This document shows, in pieces, positions 42,394-50,487 of a DNA stretch of 64,000 bases. How positions within the stretch are numbered: position 1 is the first letter of the stretch; each line of letters starts with the position of its first letter. The notes below the pieces were generated by a model, which worked only from the letters and a program-made list of their open reading frames with translations, searched no databases and had not been told where the DNA came from. A program made the position numbers and the translations under genes. The stretch is taken from NCBI GenBank assembly GCA_030427085.1, contig JAUHXH010000003.1:186001-250000 (forward strand), written 5' to 3'. The stretch is from Gammaproteobacteria bacterium (GTDB lineage Bacteria; Pseudomonadota; Gammaproteobacteria; Pseudomonadales; Halieaceae).

Positions 42394-44466
42394 TCAGCTT
42401 TTGTCGGGAAACAGCTCTTTGACGTTGCTGGCGCCGAACTCGCCGCTACTGCGTTGCTTGTTCCAGATATGATCGTGCAGACCCTGATGCTCCTCAAAGC
42501 CACTGATAGTGGCATGGAACACCTGCTTGATGCCGGCACTGTCAATATGATCGCAGTAGCTGCGCAACTGTTTGAGGTAGGAGCTCAGGGCTTCGTAGTC
42601 GAGGAATTCTTCCTCCGCCCGCATGATCATCGGGTGGCCGGTTCCGGTGACATTGGAGCCCAGCAACAGTTCTTCGTGCAGTTTTTCCCCGGGACGCAGG
42701 CCGATGAACTCGATGGGGATTTCATTGGGCACCTGACCACCGCGTCCCGCCTCGTAACCGCTGAGGCGAATCATACGCCGCGCCAGTTCCACGATGTGCA
42801 CCGGCTGTCCCATATCCAGCACAAACACGTCGCCCCCGGTACCCATGGCGCCCGCCTGAAGCACCAACTGGGCGGCTTCGGTGATCGACATAAAGTAGCG
42901 AGATACATCCGGGTGAGTCACAGTGACTGGGCCACCTGCTCGGATCTGTTCACGGAACAGCGGTACCACTGAACCCGAGGAGCCCAGCACATTGCCGAAG
43001 CGCACCATGCTGAAACGGGTATCGGGGGAACGTGCAGCCAGGGCCTGCAGAATCAGTTCGGCAAACCGCTTGGATGCCCCCATAACGTTGGTGGGGCGCA
43101 CCGCCTTGTCGCTGGATACCAGCACAAAGGTTTCCACACCGGCCCGCTGGGCGGCGGTGGCGGCATAGAGTGTCCCGAACACGTTGTTCGCCACACCCTC
43201 GGCCACGTTGTACTCCACCATGGGTACATGCTTGTAGGCCGCCGCGTGATACACGGTTTGCACACCAAACGTGGTGTAAACGCGCTCCATGCGCTGTTCA
43301 TCCTGCACCGAACCCAGCAGGCTGACCAGTTCGGTCGTTGCCCCGGTTTCAGTCAACACGTCGCGCAACTCGCGTTCGATGTTGTACAGGGCGTATTCGG
43401 AGTTATCGAGCAGAATCAGTTCGCGGGGGCGCGACTGGAGGATCTGGCGGCACAGTTCAGAACCGATGGAGCCCCCGGCCCCCGTGACCACCACCACCTT
43501 GCCACCGATACAAGCATCGAGCAGGTCACGCCGTGGCGGCACCGGGTCCCGACCGAGCAATTCGTCGAGCTCAATATCCTTGATAGTGGTCGCGTCCACT
43601 GTGCCACCGAGCAACTCATGGATGCGTGGCACCGTGCGCACATACACCGGCAAGCCCACCAGCGAGTCGATGATCTCACGCCGCCGTAGTGGGCTGGCGG
43701 ACGGCAAAGCCAATAAGACCTGGGTGATGCCGTGGGCGTGGACCAGGGTTTCCATGTTCTCTGGCGCGGCCACCTGCAAGCCATTGATAATGCTGTGCTG
43801 GAGGCGGGTGTCGTCGTCGACGAAAGCCACCACGCGGTACTGGTCACCGTGGTGCAATGCGGTGAGCAATTGGCGCCCGGATTCTCCAGCTCCGTAGATC
43901 AGGACTTTTTCTGTGCGGGAGCGCAGTTTGGTCTGGTAGTAGGCACGCACTATAAGGCGGCTGCCACCAATCAGGCACATGGCGAGTGCCCAGTACAGGA
44001 AGGGTAATGAACGGGGCACCTCTGCCTGGGTGAAGAAAATAGTAGAACCCAGCACCAGGGCGGAATAACTCACGCCCTTGAGGATGGCCCAGATGGCCTG
44101 CTGCCCCATGAAGCGGATCACCGCGCGGTAGAGGCCCAAGCGCAGGAAAATCAGCGCGCTGATCACCACCGTGATGGCGGCACAAACGTACTCGATAGGG
44201 TCGGTCTGGAAGTTGGTGTGGCCCAGGCGCAGAGCCACCGCAGACCACATGGACAGGCACACGAATACCATGTCCAGCACCAGCAGCAGCGCCTGCTTGA
44301 TGTTGCGTGGCAATTCCACGAGCTTCTCAAAAGCATCGCGCAATGTCTGCGCCAGAGGTGCAAATCCCTGCCGCACTGCACTGGCTATAAACCCAAATGG
44401 CACCTTAATGGTCACTCCCGGCGGGTACGTCGGAGCGCGCCCTTTTTGATTGAATTTTAACCACAA
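42394..44466 (-). CDS. WbpM/FlaA1-family UDP-sugar 4,6-dehydratase (polysaccharide biosynthesis)
   Basis: Conversion of UDP-GlcNAc to UDP-4-keto-6-deoxy-GlcNAc. It has up to 690 residues. Four membrane helices lie at about 57-165. A first Rossmann-like domain has LIYGAGESGRQLL (about 189-201), and the catalytic domain starts VVTGAGGSIGSELCRQI (about 327). SSDKAVRPTNVMGASKR (451-467) carries the altered Tyr-to-Asp catalytic motif of this family. The start is uncertain: TTG 44466 is listed, but GTG at 44415 or 44403 follows a GGGAG-like site and would drop only non-conserved residues. It lies downstream of the glycosyltransferase and epimerase genes in one operon. Confidence 0.93.
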   Translation of the reverse strand: MWLKFNQKGRAPTYPPGVTIKVPFGFIASAVRQGFAPLAQTLRDAFEKLVELPRNIKQALLLVLDMVFVCLSMWSAVALRLGHTNFQTDPIEYVCAAITVVISALIFLRLGLYRAVIRFMGQQAIWAILKGVSYSALVLGSTIFFTQAEVPRSLPFLYWALAMCLIGGSRLIVRAYYQTKLRSRTEKVLIYGAGESGRQLLTALHHGDQYRVVAFVDDDTRLQHSIINGLQVAAPENMETLVHAHGITQVLLALPSASPLRRREIIDSLVGLPVYVRTVPRIHELLGGTVDATTIKDIELDELLGRDPVPPRRDLLDACIGGKVVVVTGAGGSIGSELCRQILQSRPRELILLDNSEYALYNIERELRDVLTETGATTELVSLLGSVQDEQRMERVYTTFGVQTVYHAAAYKHVPMVEYNVAEGVANNVFGTLYAATAAQRAGVETFVLVSSDKAVRPTNVMGASKRFAELILQALAARSPDTRFSMVRFGNVLGSSGSVVPLFREQIRAGGPVTVTHPDVSRYFMSITEAAQLVLQAGAMGTGGDVFVLDMGQPVHIVELARRMIRLSGYEAGRGGQVPNEIPIEFIGLRPGEKLHEELLLGSNVTGTGHPMIMRAEEEFLDYEALSSYLKQLRSYCDHIDSAGIKQVFHATISGFEEHQGLHDHIWNKQRSSGEFGASNVKELFPDKS

Positions 44467-44469
44467 ATT

Positions 44470-45459
44470 TTAGGGTAAATGGCGCCACTTCACCATGCCA
44501 AATAAAAGCGGAAGATAAGCCAAAATTACCAAAATAAAAGTGAACTCGGGGAAAATCACTACACATCCCGCCAGTGGCATCAGCCACAATCCTTGAATGG
44601 CCAGCAACAGCAGCACCACATTCTGGTGGCTGCCCCAGTACCGACTGAGGCGCTGATAGAGGTGCAATCGATGGGCGCTGAGGAAGGGTTGGCCGGTGAG
44701 CATACGCCACACCAGCGTGTAGGTGGCATCGGTGATGAAGGCTGCCAGCAGAATCAGCCACGCGGCGAGCGGTACGATTTGTTCAACCTGCCCCATCAGG
44801 GCGAGGCCACCCAGTAGAAAGCCGGTGGGCACACTGCCACAATCGCCCATGAACAGACGTGCCGGTGCCCAGTTCCAGATCAGGAAGCCCAGGTGGGCAA
44901 AGGCAAATAACAGGCAGTACAGGGCATAGTCCGGGCGACCGCCATAGAGCACGGCCAGCACTGCTATCGCCCCCAGGGTGGTGAAGGCCTGCGTGGCGGC
45001 GATACCATCGATACCGTCCATGAAATTGTACAGATTCGACAGCCAGAGCAATGCGAGCCCGGCAACGGCGACTGCGCTGTACAGGGCCATACCAGTCAAC
45101 ACCGGCTGTAGCAGATAACCCGCTGCCACGAGAGCTGCCAGCGTATACAGGGCAAACCGTCCGCGGCGGGGCAAAGACAGCACATCATCCATGATGCCGA
45201 GCGTGCCCAGGCCCAACGCCAGCGCGAATAGCACCCAGAACGGCAGGGGCCATGGGCCCTCCCACCACTGGGCGACCACCAGGGCCAATCCAAAGGCCAC
45301 CAGAATGCCGGCACCGCCACCTCGGGGGGTGGGCAAGGCGTGGGAGCTGCGCTCGTTCGGTACGTCCAGCACCTGCCAGTGCAGGGCCAGGCGGCGATAG
45401 GCCCCGCAGGCAAGTACCGCCAGAACAAAAACCAGAGCGAGCAGCAGAGCCGTCGTCAT
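44470..45459 (-). CDS. WbpL/WecA-like undecaprenyl-phosphate sugar-phosphotransferase
   Basis: Transfer of a HexNAc-1-phosphate to undecaprenyl phosphate at the inner membrane, initiating O-antigen or related glycans. It has 329 residues with about ten hydrophobic segments. Family motifs are NERSSHALPTPRGGG, GIMDDVLSL, NLYNFMDGIDGIA, LFMGDCGSVPTGFLLGG and SAHRLHLYQRL. The WecA/MraY family usually has MGDVGS; here it is MGDCGS. The start overlaps the stop of the upstream epimerase gene (ATGA), and the dehydratase gene follows within 4 bp. Confidence 0.93.
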   Translation of the reverse strand: MTTALLLALVFVLAVLACGAYRRLALHWQVLDVPNERSSHALPTPRGGGAGILVAFGLALVVAQWWEGPWPLPFWVLFALALGLGTLGIMDDVLSLPRRGRFALYTLAALVAAGYLLQPVLTGMALYSAVAVAGLALLWLSNLYNFMDGIDGIAATQAFTTLGAIAVLAVLYGGRPDYALYCLLFAFAHLGFLIWNWAPARLFMGDCGSVPTGFLLGGLALMGQVEQIVPLAAWLILLAAFITDATYTLVWRMLTGQPFLSAHRLHLYQRLSRYWGSHQNVVLLLLAIQGLWLMPLAGCVVIFPEFTFILVILAYLPLLFGMVKWRHLP

Positions 45460-46382
45460 GTCTCGGCCCCTGTTCTCGCCCAGGTGCTGAGGTCCCGAGT
45501 CAACAAAGCCTCTGGCTGCCAGCCCAGCATTTCCTGCGCCCGCCGGTTGCTGTATGTCTCAGTGCCAAACAGGCGTTGATAGGTATCCCCGCCGATTTTT
45601 CGATCCAGCAGAGCGCAGGCGAGCGCCCACACCGGCAAAGGCAGCCACGCCCTACCCGGCCCGCGGCCCAAGGCCTGCCTCATCGCATTGCAAATCGCGT
45701 TTGCGCTGTAAGGTTCATTGTCACTGGCAATATACACACCCTCGGCATCAGGCTCTGTTGCCGCGAGCAATAACAGGCGTACCAGTTCATCGCGCGACAC
45801 CATCGATCGCAGACCGCGCGCCGGCGGAACCGGTGCGCCGCGCTTCATCGCCTGCCACAGGCGCAACAGGTTACCCGCCGCCTGCGGGCCATAGACCAGT
45901 GTGGGGCGCACGATTACCAGGCGACAGCCGCTTGGACCCAACAACGTTTGCAGCCCAAGTTCGGCATCCAGCTTGGAATTGCCGTAGGGATCTTGCGGTG
46001 GGGAACACTCCGTTTCCGAGCGGGAAGCCGGCGAGGTCGGCGGCCCCATGGCCTTGACGCTACTGAGAAAAATAAAGCGAGGCACGCCGGCGGCACTCGC
46101 TGCCCGAGCCAGGGCCAGGGTAGCCTGATGATTAACCGCCTCATAAGCTGCCGGGGCAGCGGATTGATGGGCAATGCCCGCCGTGTGGAATACAACATCC
46201 ACCCCGGCGAAATCTTCGTGGCCCGGAGTACATCCAGCCAGCTCTATCGGACGACTGGTCAACTCCCCAACCACCGAGCCACCACTGTGACTCCATGCGG
46301 TTATCGCCCAACCGGACTGTAATAATTGCTCACACAGCACACGTCCTATGAAACCTGTCGCGCCGGTAACCAGAGCGTGCAT
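45456..46382 (-). CDS. WbpV-like NAD-dependent epimerase/4-reductase
   Basis: An extended SDR of 308 residues acting on a nucleotide sugar. The Rossmann motif VTGATGFIGRVLCEQLL starts at residue 5. SSVKAMGPPT provides the Ser, and DPYGNSKLDAE the Tyr-x-x-x-Lys pair. GPQAAGNLLRLWQAM and GLRSMVSRDELV are typical of WbpV-type reductases that complete UDP-D-FucNAc or UDP-D-QuiNAc synthesis after WbpM. It overlaps the WbpL-like gene by 4 bp. In Pseudomonas aeruginosa the same three activities cluster in the O-antigen locus near ihfB. Confidence 0.88.
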   Translation of the reverse strand: MHALVTGATGFIGRVLCEQLLQSGWAITAWSHSGGSVVGELTSRPIELAGCTPGHEDFAGVDVVFHTAGIAHQSAAPAAYEAVNHQATLALARAASAAGVPRFIFLSSVKAMGPPTSPASRSETECSPPQDPYGNSKLDAELGLQTLLGPSGCRLVIVRPTLVYGPQAAGNLLRLWQAMKRGAPVPPARGLRSMVSRDELVRLLLLAATEPDAEGVYIASDNEPYSANAICNAMRQALGRGPGRAWLPLPVWALACALLDRKIGGDTYQRLFGTETYSNRRAQEMLGWQPEALLTRDLSTWARTGAET

Positions 46383-46393
46383 GCATGTGATCC

Positions 46394-46420
46394 AAAAAGT
46401 GCCAGGGGGCCGGAGCCCCC
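46394..46420 (-). terminator. Rho-independent terminator of the comEA-like gene
   Basis: On the minus strand, GGGGGC / GCCCCC with a four-base loop (46405-46420) is followed within six bases by TTTTT (46398-46394). It begins 21 bp past the stop of the helix-hairpin-helix protein gene and separates it from the sugar genes. Confidence 0.78.
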
Positions 46421-46440
46421 ATCATACGCATGCATCCAAC

Positions 46441-46779
46441 TTATTCCAGTACCACGATCGCCCGGTTGCGCTCGACTGTGGCCGGACCGATGCCACTCAC
46501 TGCCGTTAGTTCCTCAACGGCCACAAAACGGCCGTGCTCCTCGCGATAACGGACAATTGCCTCGGCCCGGGACAGGCCAACGCCCACCAGCCGTTCAGCC
46601 AGAGTCTGCGCATCGGCAGTGTTGATATTCACCACGCCGACAGGTTCTGCGCCATACAGCGCTGTGCTGGTAAGCACCGGCGCGAATGCCAGAATCAAGG
46701 CCAGCGCAAAGGCATTGGCGAGACTAAAACGAGCCGGTGTTGATACAGGATCGGTTGAAATTAATGTCTGGTTATTCAT
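46441..46779 (-). CDS. comEA: ComEA-like helix-hairpin-helix protein
   Basis: A protein of 112 residues. The N-terminal hydrophobic segment (ANAFALALILAFAPVLTSTA) acts as signal or anchor. A C-terminal double helix-hairpin-helix domain starts VNINTADAQTLAERLVGVGL and ends ELTAVSGIGPATVERNRAIV. This is the single-domain ComEA form that binds incoming DNA in the periplasm of Gram-negative bacteria. GGAGAG precedes ATG 46779, and a longer frame upstream is not signal-like. A ComEA-like gene also closes the O-antigen locus of P. aeruginosa. Confidence 0.92.
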   Translation of the reverse strand: MNNQTLISTDPVSTPARFSLANAFALALILAFAPVLTSTALYGAEPVGVVNINTADAQTLAERLVGVGLSRAEAIVRYREEHGRFVAVEELTAVSGIGPATVERNRAIVVLE

Positions 46780-46881
46780 GCTGAACTCTCCGTGTTGTGA
46801 TGGGCACCCGAAGAGATGCCCGCAGCAAAGAGAGTCTAGCGTCACGCCACTGCAGCGTCCGCGTATTGGCGGCAGATGATG

Positions 46882-47586
46882 TTATTTGGACAGATTGAGT
46901 TCCGCGAGCACCGCCTCGAGCGCCTGCTGCGGATCGCGAGCCTGACTGATGGGCCGTCCGATCACCAGATAATCACTGCCTTGCGCCACTGCTTCAGCAG
47001 GGGTGAGTACACGTCGCTGGTCCCCCACATCGGCTCCCGCCGGACGAATGCCCGGTGTCACCAGGCAGAAATCCTCTCCCCGGGCTTCGCGCAGGGGAGC
47101 CGCTTCTCGCGCCGAGCACACCACGCCGTCCAGCCCGGACTCCGCGGCCAGACCGGCCAGTTTCAGTACGCGCTGCTCGGGACCTTCCAGGTGCCCCAGT
47201 TCGAGCAGGTCATCTTCGGACATGCTGGTCAGCACTGTCACTGCGATCAGCAGTGGCCGTTGCTGAAACGCCGACAGGGCATCGGCCGCCGCGGCCATCA
47301 TCCGGCTACCACCCCCGGCGTGCACATTAACCATCCACACGCCGAGTTCAGCGGCGGCGGACACCGCACCTGCCACCGTGTTCGGGATATCGTGAAACTT
47401 GAGATCCAGGAACACCTCAAACCCGCGACGCTGCAAATCCTCCACCAGCGCGGGTCCAGCGCGGGTGAACAGCTCTTTGCCCACTTTTACCCGACAGGTT
47501 TGTGGGTCCAACTGAGCTGCCAGCGCCAGCGCTGGCGCTGCGGCGGGAAAATCCAGCGCCACCACTATCGGGCTGTTCGTCGTCAT
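46882..47586 (-). CDS. pyrF: Orotidine 5'-phosphate decarboxylase
   Basis: The last step of UMP synthesis: OMP to UMP plus CO2. It has 234 residues, normal for the bacterial TIM-barrel enzyme. Signatures are [32 protein letters not shown], the catalytic [15 protein letters not shown] with its Lys and Asp, [12 protein letters not shown], and the phosphate-binding [12 protein letters not shown] and [19 protein letters not shown] stands before the ATG. It follows lapB by 13 bp on the same strand, the common gammaproteobacterial order. Confidence 0.98.
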   Translation of the reverse strand: MTTNSPIVVALDFPAAAPALALAAQLDPQTCRVKVGKELFTRAGPALVEDLQRRGFEVFLDLKFHDIPNTVAGAVSAAAELGVWMVNVHAGGGSRMMAAAADALSAFQQRPLLIAVTVLTSMSEDDLLELGHLEGPEQRVLKLAGLAAESGLDGVVCSAREAAPLREARGEDFCLVTPGIRPAGADVGDQRRVLTPAEAVAQGSDYLVIGRPISQARDPQQALEAVLAELNLSK

Positions 47587-47599
47587 CGTTTTGCTCCTC

Positions 47600-48811
47600 T
47601 CAATCTATGGGCTCGGCACCACCGATGGCGCGCATCTCACCCCAGTGTTTGCATCCGGGGCAATGCCAGTGCAGTTGGTGGCCGGAAAAGCCGCAATGCC
47701 GGCAACGGTAGGCCGGACGCTGGACGACCAGGTCTTCCACCACTGCCTGCAGTATCGTCAGTTTCTCCCGCAGGGGCCCCTCCGCCTGCTGCAGCTCCAA
47801 GGTCAGCAAGCTGGACACACCCCGCATGGTCGGTCGACGCTGCATCTCTCGAACGAGAAAGTCCGCAGCCTCGCGCTCACCTTCGCTGTCCTTGAGGTCT
47901 TCGGCAATCGCGAGCAGCAGCGGCACCGAGGGATGCGATGCCAGACACTCCCGGTAGAAGGTGCGCAATCCGCGTTCGTCACCCAACATGCGGTAACAGC
48001 GCTGCACAATGGGGATCATCTCGCTGATGTAGTCCGGGTCCTGCACGCGCACACGTTGCAGGGCGCGGATGGCACGCTTGGGGTGGCCCTGCTCCAGGTC
48101 CACTTCGCCCAGCAGCAGCGAAGCCCGCACGCAGCGGCGATCCTGCTTGAGCGCCTCCTGCAGCAGGCTACGGGCCGCGGCCCATTGATCCTCACGCATT
48201 TTTTCGCTGGCAATTTCACAATAGAAATGAGCCAGCGCCACCGGCACCTGTTGCAACTCCAGCGGCATCGCTTCACCGCCACCGAGCAAGCCACGGCGCG
48301 GCAGCAATTTGCGGGCAACTTCCACCGACTGTACCCAATCGCGTTCGCTTTGATAGATATCGAGTAAGTGCAATAGCGCACTGCGGCGCTGTTCCGGTGA
48401 CTCCTCCACCAGATCCAGCAACAGCCGCTCGGCGCGATCGTGCAAACCCGCGCTGATGTAATCCCGGGCCAGTTCCAGGTGGGCATGGTGTACCTGCGCC
48501 ACGGGGAGACTCGGCCTGGCCAGCAAATTCTGGTGAATGCGGATCGCCCGATCTACCTCACCGCGTTTGCGCAGTAAATTACCGAGGGCAATGTGGGTTT
48601 CGAGGGTATCGGCGTTGACGTCCAGCGAGTCGATAAAGGCATCCACCGCGCCGTCGGCGCGGCCGTCCAACACGTAGTTCAATCCGCGGTAATACTCTCC
48701 GGCCGACTGTCGTGGTGCATTGGACGGGCGGGACTGCGCCGAGCGCCGTCCGAGCCACCACCCGATGGCAATGGCGATGAACAGCAAGGCGAAAATAACC
48801 AGGTCATTCAC
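47600..48811 (-). CDS. lapB: LPS assembly protein LapB (YciM)
   Basis: Inner-membrane TPR protein that, with LapA and FtsH, sets the level of LpxC and so of lipopolysaccharide. It has 403 residues: an N-terminal transmembrane helix ([17 protein letters not shown]), several tetratricopeptide repeats (about 45-345, for example [20 protein letters not shown]), and a C-terminal rubredoxin-type metal site CRHCGFSG...[13 protein letters not shown] with two CxxC pairs. The start is GTG 48811, within the end of lapA. It is co-oriented with lapA, ihfB and pyrF. Confidence 0.97.
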   Translation of the reverse strand: MNDLVIFALLFIAIAIGWWLGRRSAQSRPSNAPRQSAGEYYRGLNYVLDGRADGAVDAFIDSLDVNADTLETHIALGNLLRKRGEVDRAIRIHQNLLARPSLPVAQVHHAHLELARDYISAGLHDRAERLLLDLVEESPEQRRSALLHLLDIYQSERDWVQSVEVARKLLPRRGLLGGGEAMPLELQQVPVALAHFYCEIASEKMREDQWAAARSLLQEALKQDRRCVRASLLLGEVDLEQGHPKRAIRALQRVRVQDPDYISEMIPIVQRCYRMLGDERGLRTFYRECLASHPSVPLLLAIAEDLKDSEGEREAADFLVREMQRRPTMRGVSSLLTLELQQAEGPLREKLTILQAVVEDLVVQRPAYRCRHCGFSGHQLHWHCPGCKHWGEMRAIGGAEPID

Positions 48812-49109
48812 TGTCCTTCAAACCTACCGTGCGCAGACTGTCCACTTCTTTCTGTGCACGTTGAAGTTGGCGCCGTGCAATGCGCAGCGAAGCGCGCAGA
48901 CGCAATACGATACCGGTGGAAGTGAGGATGCCGACGATACCGCCTAGCGCAAAGGCGAGGAATATCCACAAAGCCAGGCTGTGAGGCGCGAACTGATACA
49001 CCAGCGCATCCAGTGGTACCAGCAGGTCATTCTGGAGAGAAAACAGGGCCCCGACGCCCACCATCACCAGGGCCAGTGCAATGTAGAGTAGTCTCAGGAG
49101 GTGTTTCAT
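48804..49109 (-). CDS. lapA: LapA/DUF1049-family membrane protein
   Basis: Partner of LapB at the inner membrane. It has 101 residues: two hydrophobic segments (LLYIALALVMVGVGALFSLQ and LWIFLAFALGGIVGILTSTG), with the conserved FSLQN between helix and loop, then a C-terminal coiled-coil (LRIARRQLQRAQKEVDSL). The ATG at 49109 shares one base with the ihfB stop (TGATG); a GTG one codon earlier is possible. The end overlaps lapB by 8 bp. Confidence 0.95.
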   Translation of the reverse strand: MKHLLRLLYIALALVMVGVGALFSLQNDLLVPLDALVYQFAPHSLALWIFLAFALGGIVGILTSTGIVLRLRASLRIARRQLQRAQKEVDSLRTVGLKDSE

Positions 49110-49399
49110 CACGGACCGAGGCCGAGGTTCACCCGCTCGCGCAATTCCTTACCCGGTTTGAAGTGGGGGACGTATTTACCGGTGAGTTCCACGGTGTCCC
49201 CCGTTTTGGGGTTACGGCCACGTCGCGGTTCGCGGTAGTGCAGTGAAAAGCTGCCGAAGCCGCGAATCTCTATGCGCTCACCGCACTCGAGTGTGCTGGA
49301 CATGTGCTCCAGTACAGTTTTAACAGCCAGTTCCACATCCTTCGAGGATAACTGGGCTTGCTTTGCCGCAATCAACTCAATCAGTTCCGACTTGGTCAT
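49109..49399 (-). CDS. ihfB: Integration host factor subunit beta
   Basis: DNA-bending nucleoid protein, partner of IhfA. It has 96 residues of the HU/IHF family. It begins [20 protein letters not shown] and carries the core [20 protein letters not shown] and the DNA-intercalating Pro segment [11 protein letters not shown], ending [14 protein letters not shown] 49399 is chosen over a frame six codons longer because of the GGGGGAGC ribosome binding site. In most relatives rpsA lies directly upstream; here rpsA is about 11 kb away, so ihfB must use another promoter in the AT-rich gap at 49400-49500. Confidence 0.98.
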   Translation of the reverse strand: MTKSELIELIAAKQAQLSSKDVELAVKTVLEHMSSTLECGERIEIRGFGSFSLHYREPRRGRNPKTGDTVELTGKYVPHFKPGKELRERVNLGLGP

Positions 49400-49534
49400 T
49401 GCTCCCCCAACCAACAAGCAGATATCTTGCTACTTATTTCAAGTTGGGGTTATTTTGACCAATCGGCATACATTACGCAAGTTGTTATTTTTTAACGAAA
49501 AATAGCGAAGAAGCCGATGATAGGCCCGCACTTT

Positions 49535-49550
49535 ACCTGCAATAGCAGGT
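49535..49550 (-). other. Short hairpin in the gap between the lipoprotein gene and ihfB
   Basis: A 6-bp stem ACCTGC / GCAGGT with loop AATA lies 23 bp past the stop of the minus-strand lipoprotein gene. Without a T run directly after it, it is only a possible terminator. The rest of the 173-bp gap is AT-rich and probably holds the ihfB promoter. Confidence 0.35.
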
Positions 49551-49572
49551 CAGTAGCCGCCCACCCGATTTG

Positions 49573-50487
49573 CTACAGCACGGCACCCACTACAACATTC
49601 ACCCCGGAAATACGCTCGCCGTCTATGTTGTAGATCCGTGCTCGCTGCAACGCGCCAGTGAAGTAGTTTCGCGGTTGCGCCGCGCGCGAGATCAAACCGG
49701 ACACCAGCGCCACATCGAACAGATGCAGTTCATCACTGTCCACACCGTCGGGCGCGGTCATCACCACCGTCAGGTCAGTGCCACCCCCGGCACCCGGCCG
49801 ACGCCAGGTCAGGAAGCTGATTGCGCGGTCGCCCTGCAGTTTCACCGCATCAATCGCGCTGAGCAGGCCCAATGCGCTCTGGGTGTCCTCTTCATCCACA
49901 TGGAAGTCGAGTTGTACTGCTCCCACGCGCACAGCACCGCCGGTGTTGCGCAGTGACACCAGCGACTGCCGGGCCGGTTCCAGGAAGCCCAGTTTAGGCA
50001 GATCGCTCTCCTTGCCCAGCAAGGGGTGCGGCGTGCCGGTGCCGTCGAGTATCGTGGTATTGATTTCCTGCATGCCTTTTAGACGCCCGGAGGAGATGCG
50101 CAGGACCGCGTCGCCGGTATTGAGGTCCAGCGGTGCATCGTCTGCGCCCACCAGGTCGATCACTGCCAGCCATTGCCCGCGCTGCGCCGCCAGGGGGTTC
50201 GCTGTTGGATCGCCAAACACGCGGAACACACTGCGCACCCTGACCACACGCTCCCGCCCCGCAGAATCGATAATCAGGGCCTGGAGGTTGTCCGAGCGCA
50301 GCACTTCCGATCGCAGGTTGGACACGGGGCCCTCCGGCTCACCGCCGAGACCGATAAGTACCGTGTCGCCGGTGCGCACTGCCATGGACAGCGTTGTGGC
50401 GCTCTGGCAACCGTAAAGTCCGCCCAGGCACAGCCACAGTAAGACCAGCAGAGCCCTGCTCCTCAACAGCGAAAAGGCATTCGTCAT
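49573..50487 (-). CDS. Predicted lipoprotein of unknown function, coupled to the dockerin protein gene
   Basis: I do not recognise the family. It has 304 residues. The signal LLVLLWLCLGGLYGC ends in a lipobox-like LYGC, so it is probably anchored in the outer or inner membrane. The mature part looks beta-rich, with DTVLIGLGGEPEGPVSNLRS and VLRISSGRLKGMQEINTTIL, and a C-terminal conserved-looking IYNIDGERISGVNVVVGAVL. Its ATG overlaps the stop of the upstream 1516-residue protein gene (ATGA), so the two are made together and probably work together at the cell surface (inference). Confidence 0.8.
   Translation of the reverse strand: MTNAFSLLRSRALLVLLWLCLGGLYGCQSATTLSMAVRTGDTVLIGLGGEPEGPVSNLRSEVLRSDNLQALIIDSAGRERVVRVRSVFRVFGDPTANPLAAQRGQWLAVIDLVGADDAPLDLNTGDAVLRISSGRLKGMQEINTTILDGTGTPHPLLGKESDLPKLGFLEPARQSLVSLRNTGGAVRVGAVQLDFHVDEEDTQSALGLLSAIDAVKLQGDRAISFLTWRRPGAGGGTDLTVVMTAPDGVDSDELHLFDVALVSGLISRAAQPRNYFTGALQRARIYNIDGERISGVNVVVGAVL

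Noticed and set aside
49400-49572. Search for an ihfB promoter
   Set aside because: The gap is AT-rich and has weak hexamer pairs on the minus strand, such as TTGCGT with CAAAAT 17 bp apart, but none is convincing enough to list as a feature.
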